From contig NZ_WQCF01000003.1 of assembly GCF_013032455.1 (NCBI RefSeq), positions 248,001 to 312,000 of the forward strand: DNA of 64,000 nucleotides. The letters run 5' to 3'. The position numbers and the translations under genes are program-made. Position 1 is the stretch's first letter; the number at the start of each line of letters is the position of its first letter. The notes below the pieces were generated by a model. The model saw only the letters and a program-made list of their open reading frames with translations, was not told the DNA's origin and ran no database searches. This document shows positions 60,851-64,000 of the stretch, in pieces. This stretch comes from Ruegeria atlantica. Its GTDB lineage: Bacteria > Pseudomonadota > Alphaproteobacteria > Rhodobacterales > Rhodobacteraceae.

Positions 60851-61914
60851 ATTCGGACCAGAGTATCTGGACATCGCTGCCAGTTCCGGCCTTCATCATT
60901 GATAACGAGGATCGGATTTCCGATGTGAACTCGGCGGGCGAAGGTTTCCTGAATGCCTCGCGCAAGTCGGTGATCGGACATCCGGTCTGGGACCAGATCG
61001 CCGTTGATGCCCCTTTAGAAGAAGCCTTCGAGCGTGCGCGCGAACAGGGTACTCCTTTGTTCGTGAACGATGTGGATGCCGGTTCGGGCAACCGCGCGCC
61101 GCTGCAATGCGCGCTGCAGATAGCTCCGCTGGTTGGGCATCCGGGGTCGATGATCATGATCATTTCTCCGCGCGAACTGGCGGGGCGGATGACGCGGGGC
61201 AACACAGTAAAGTCTGCGGCGCAATCAGCCATTGGAATGGCCGAGATGCTAGCGCATGAGATCAAGAATCCTCTGGCTGGGATCACCGGCGCTGCACAGT
61301 TGCTAAGCATGAATATCTCGCAGCAAGACCTTGAATTAACAGATCTTATCGTTGAGGAAAGCCGCCGGATCGTGAAGCTGCTAGAGCAGGTAGAGCAATT
61401 CGGAAACCTCTCACAGCCCGATTTCAAACCGGTGAACATTCACGATGTTCTGGATCGGGCGCGCCGTTCGGCGCTGCTGGGGTTTGGTGCCCATATGCGG
61501 ATCATCGAGGATTACGACCCTTCGCTGCCGCTCGCCTATGGCGACCCGGATCAGTTCCTGCAGGTGATCCTGAACTTGCTTAAGAACGCGTCGGAAGCCG
61601 CTGATGCAAAGGGTGGCACGATCCGGCTGCGTACTTATTTCGAACACTCCTTCCGTCTGCGGCGTAGCGATGGATCAGGCCATTCCCTGCCACTGCAGAT
61701 CGAGATCATCGATGACGGCCCGGGCCTGCCCGAGAAAATCCAAAGCGATATCTTCGATCCGTTCGTGTCAGGTAAGGAAAATGGCACCGGCCTCGGGCTG
61801 GCGTTGGTAAGCAAAATCATCTCGGACCATGACGGCTGGATTTCAGCCGACTCGGTGCCGGGTCGTACGGTGTTCCGCATCTCGCTGAGGCGGGCACCAA
61901 GAGACGCAACATGA
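60847..61914 (+). CDS. ntrB: Nitrogen regulation sensor histidine kinase NtrB
   Basis: The 355-residue cytosolic kinase phosphorylates or dephosphorylates NtrC according to PII. It has a PAS domain (residues about 8-115), the H-box LAHEIKNPLAGITGAAQLL near residue 137, and a HATPase domain with N-box LNLLKNASEAAD near 240, G1 DDGPGLPEKI and G2 GKENGTGLGLALV. No transmembrane segment. It overlaps dusB by ATGA and ntrC follows after 37 bp. Confidence 0.94.
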   Translation: MNSDQSIWTSLPVPAFIIDNEDRISDVNSAGEGFLNASRKSVIGHPVWDQIAVDAPLEEAFERAREQGTPLFVNDVDAGSGNRAPLQCALQIAPLVGHPGSMIMIISPRELAGRMTRGNTVKSAAQSAIGMAEMLAHEIKNPLAGITGAAQLLSMNISQQDLELTDLIVEESRRIVKLLEQVEQFGNLSQPDFKPVNIHDVLDRARRSALLGFGAHMRIIEDYDPSLPLAYGDPDQFLQVILNLLKNASEAADAKGGTIRLRTYFEHSFRLRRSDGSGHSLPLQIEIIDDGPGLPEKIQSDIFDPFVSGKENGTGLGLALVSKIISDHDGWISADSVPGRTVFRISLRRAPRDAT

Positions 61915-61951
61915 AACGGCCGTAAAGAGCTAAGAACAAGGAGAGCACCCA

Positions 61952-63319
61952 ATGGATGGCACAGTATTGGTCGCAGATGACGACCGCACGATCCGCACCG
62001 TACTGACGCAGGCCCTGACGCGGGCAGGGTGCAAGGTTCACGCGACCTCGTCGCTGACCACGCTGATGCGCTGGGTCGGTGAGGGCAAGGGCGACGTGGT
62101 GATCTCGGACGTGGTCATGCCAGATGGAAATGGATTAGAGATGCTGCCGAAGATTGCGCAGGATCGCCCCGGTTTGCCGGTTATCGTAATCTCGGCGCAA
62201 AACACCATTATGACGGCGATTCAGGCCGCCGAGGCAGATGCTTACGATTACCTGCCCAAGCCTTTTGACCTGCCTGATTTGATGAAACGCACCGCGCGGG
62301 CGCTGGAGCAAAAGCAGCGGGTGCAGACCGAAGTGGCCGAACCTTCCGAGGACCGCCCCGAGGAGCTGCCTTTGGTCGGGCGCACCCCGGTCATGCAGGC
62401 GCTATATCGGTTGGTCGCCCGGGTGATGAATACTGACCTGTCGGTGATGATTTCTGGTGAAAGTGGCACCGGCAAATCTTTGATTGCACGCGCTATTCAT
62501 GATTTCTCGGACCGTAGAACGCTTCCTTTTGTCACTGTCACGGCGGCCGATTTGCGTGATCTTGAGGGCCCTGCGCGTGTCATGGCGAGGGTGCGGGGCG
62601 GCACGCTGCTGATCGACGAGATCGCAGACATTGAGGATGAATTGCAAGCCCGCATCGTGCGAATGATGGATACACCCGGTGATCATGTGCCGCGGTTCAT
62701 GGCCACTAGCCAATCGGATCTGACCGAAGCAATGGAGGGCGGCCGTGTACGGCAGGATCTCTATTATCGTTTGTGCGGTGCAACGGTACATGTGCCGGCC
62801 CTGCGCGAGCGCGTGGATGATATCCCCCTGTTGGCCGAACACTTTTTAGCGCGGGAAGAGCGTGAGCACGGCGCGATGCGCTGGCTCAGCGAAGATGCGG
62901 TCGAACTGGTGCGGCGTTATTCTTGGCCTGGCAACGTTCGGCAGTTGGAAAATGCCATCCGACGCCTTAGCCTGACCAGTCGCGCCGATGAAATCTCGAA
63001 AACCGAAGTTGAGGCTGTGTTAGGCAGCCAACCCGAGGCCGAGCCGGTTCTGGGCGATGGGGAACGCGAGAAACTCTCGGCCTCAGTAGCCCGTCATTTG
63101 CGTCGCTATTTTGATCTGCATGGCAATATGCTTCCGCCTCCGGGGCTGTATCAGCGTATCCTGCGCGAGGTCGAGGCGCCCCTTATTGAGCTGGCGCTGG
63201 ATGCAACCGGTGGAAATCAGGCAAAATGTGCGGATTTACTTGGGATTAACCGAAATACGCTGCGCAAAAAGATAACAGACCTCGATATTCAGGTGACACG
63301 TAGGCGCAAACTGATGTAA
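61952..63319 (+). CDS. ntrC: Nitrogen regulation response regulator NtrC
   Basis: The 455-residue regulator has a receiver domain ([12 protein letters not shown], phospho-Asp in [12 protein letters not shown] near residue 54, Lys in [10 protein letters not shown]), an AAA+ domain with Walker [21 protein letters not shown] near 165 and Walker [13 protein letters not shown] near 223, and a C-terminal Fis-type HTH ([18 protein letters not shown]). The segment that normally contains GAFTGA, the sigma-54 contact loop, is missing: the chain goes from [20 protein letters not shown] straight to Walker B. This fits the sigma-70-type NtrC described in Rhodobacter capsulatus. Confidence 0.94.
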   Translation: MDGTVLVADDDRTIRTVLTQALTRAGCKVHATSSLTTLMRWVGEGKGDVVISDVVMPDGNGLEMLPKIAQDRPGLPVIVISAQNTIMTAIQAAEADAYDYLPKPFDLPDLMKRTARALEQKQRVQTEVAEPSEDRPEELPLVGRTPVMQALYRLVARVMNTDLSVMISGESGTGKSLIARAIHDFSDRRTLPFVTVTAADLRDLEGPARVMARVRGGTLLIDEIADIEDELQARIVRMMDTPGDHVPRFMATSQSDLTEAMEGGRVRQDLYYRLCGATVHVPALRERVDDIPLLAEHFLAREEREHGAMRWLSEDAVELVRRYSWPGNVRQLENAIRRLSLTSRADEISKTEVEAVLGSQPEAEPVLGDGEREKLSASVARHLRRYFDLHGNMLPPPGLYQRILREVEAPLIELALDATGGNQAKCADLLGINRNTLRKKITDLDIQVTRRRKLM

Positions 63320-63418
63320 TATCGCCACACAAACCGTGGCATCCGGGTTTGCATCCGGCAACGACCACGACATATGGCGGTACGTCGCGCACGCGACACA
63401 TCAGAATGAGGGCAGACG

Positions 63419-64000
63419 GTGGCAACCCGGGCACAGAGCGGGCCGATTCCAGCGATTAATCGGTGGCGGAAATCCCGAAAACTGCGCAATTTCGGCACTT
63501 TGGGGCTGGTTCTTCTAGGCCCTGTGTTGGCTTTGGCCACCTATCTTGTAATCGGACCGTTTGACCTTGGTGCGACTGCTCCGACATTGCGTCTGATCCT
63601 GCTGGCCGACCTCGTTTATGTGCTGGTCGTTGCCGCGCTTGTTCTGGGGCAAGTCTTCAATCTTATCGCAGCGCGCCGTGAGAAATCGGCCGGTTCACGT
63701 CTTCATCTAAGGCTGATCGGCGCTTTCACGCTGTTGGCACTGGTTCCGACCGTGACCGTTGCGATATTTGCAGGTCTGACAGTGAATATCGGCCTTGAGG
63801 GCTGGTTTTCGGAGCGTGTGCGTCAGGTGGTGGGCTCGTCCCTGACAGCGGCTGAGGCCTATGAACTGGAGCATCGGCAGGGTCTGACGCAGGACGCGAC
63901 CGTTCTGGCGCGTTTTCTGGATAATGCCCGGACCTTGGATTTCTACATCTCGGACGCAGAATTGCGTGAGGTTCTTGCGCAGGGGCAGGCACAGATTCAG
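63419..64000 (+). CDS. ntrY: Nitrogen regulation sensor kinase NtrY (N-terminal part, cut by window edge)
   Basis: A frame of 194 codons runs off the right edge from a GTG at 63419 behind GAGGG. It has two to three transmembrane helices (LGLVLLGPVLALATYLVIGP; LILLADLVYVLVVAALVLGQ; LIGAFTLLALVPTVTVAIFA) and then the start of a periplasmic/HAMP-linked region (AEAYELEHRQGLTQDATVLA), the usual NtrY N-terminus. It lies 99 bp after ntrC. NtrY and NtrX form the second sensor-regulator pair for nitrogen and redox control. Confidence 0.88.
   Translation, partial: MATRAQSGPIPAINRWRKSRKLRNFGTLGLVLLGPVLALATYLVIGPFDLGATAPTLRLILLADLVYVLVVAALVLGQVFNLIAARREKSAGSRLHLRLIGAFTLLALVPTVTVAIFAGLTVNIGLEGWFSERVRQVVGSSLTAAEAYELEHRQGLTQDATVLARFLDNARTLDFYISDAELREVLAQGQAQIQ

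Noticed and set aside
1-64000. CRISPR arrays, tRNA or rRNA genes, insertion sequences, integrases
   Set aside because: I looked for regularly spaced repeats, T-loop sequences, transposase motifs and terminal inverted repeats on both strands and found none I could support.

Overview
The window looks like a chromosomal segment of an alphaproteobacterium of the family Rhodobacteraceae (Roseobacter group, Ruegeria-like). The evidence is a GC-rich codon bias, an ispDF fusion, a surE-pcm-nlpD block, a tatABC block, a dusB-ntrB-ntrC-ntrY nitrogen-control operon whose NtrC lacks the sigma-54 contact loop, a carnitine dehydrogenase fused to a thioesterase, and short intergenic repeats built around a CTCCGGCGGGGATATTT box. 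I saw no rRNA, tRNA, CRISPR array, transposase, integrase or phage gene. Most of the window is ordinary core chromosome; the accessory-looking material is small.

Layout. 1-5.2 kb: nucleoside hydrolase (cut by the window edge), mazG, an M20 amidohydrolase followed by two tandem agmatinase-type ureohydrolases, a DUF1499 protein and a convergent, overlapping small secreted cysteine-rich protein. 5.3-9.2 kb: prfA-prmC, a DUF4167 protein, and a TetR regulator next to a secreted YHS-domain protein. 9.4-15.8 kb (minus strand): lptG-lptD-surA-pdxA-rsmA, an outer-membrane biogenesis operon; no lptF lies beside lptG. 16.0-19.1 kb: pepA, holC, an aldo/keto reductase. 19.1-23.6 kb: a carnitine catabolism locus (GlxA-type AraC regulator; beta-keto acid cleavage enzyme, small lipoprotein, fused carnitine dehydrogenase-thioesterase, SDR). 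23.7-26.4 kb: small secreted and cytosolic orphans, then an XRE regulator divergent from a DUF2061-desaturase pair. 26.4-31.4 kb: EamA transporter, DEAD-box helicase, glycosyltransferase, prfC. 31.5-36.2 kb: NTF2-like protein behind a LexA-like box, an atypical SDR coupled to an AlkC-type glycosylase, arsM and an orphan ABC ATPase. 36.3-42.7 kb: surE-pcm-nlpD, a WYL regulator with an ABM-fold protein, tatABC, a DUF815 ATPase. 42.8-53.7 kb: SDR, purF, a stand-alone DnaJ-type zinc-finger protein, cvpA, radA, a coiled-coil membrane protein, a half-size PqiA, a lower-GC HEPN-like ORF coupled to mlaF, then mlaE and alr, and a GNAT protein. 53.7-59.7 kb: dnaB, pyrE, amtB, pncC/cinA, pgpA, ispDF. 59.9-64 kb: dusB-ntrB-ntrC-ntrY (cut by the window edge).

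How the genes work together. The carnitine locus encodes the route carnitine to 3-dehydrocarnitine to betainyl-CoA plus acetoacetate to glycine betaine, which fits a marine bacterium using quaternary amines. Nitrogen control (NtrBCY) and the ammonium channel AmtB lie 3.5 kb apart. Several regulators sit beside convincing inverted or direct repeats that I read directly: TetR (8591-8605), XRE (25236-25256), WYL (40063-40086) and the carnitine regulator (20185-20239). The most unusual structural signal is an intergenic repeat family with four copies in this window, each with a sequence-variable hairpin just before a conserved box. Two copies form a nearly identical 70-bp inverted pair around the tatABC block.
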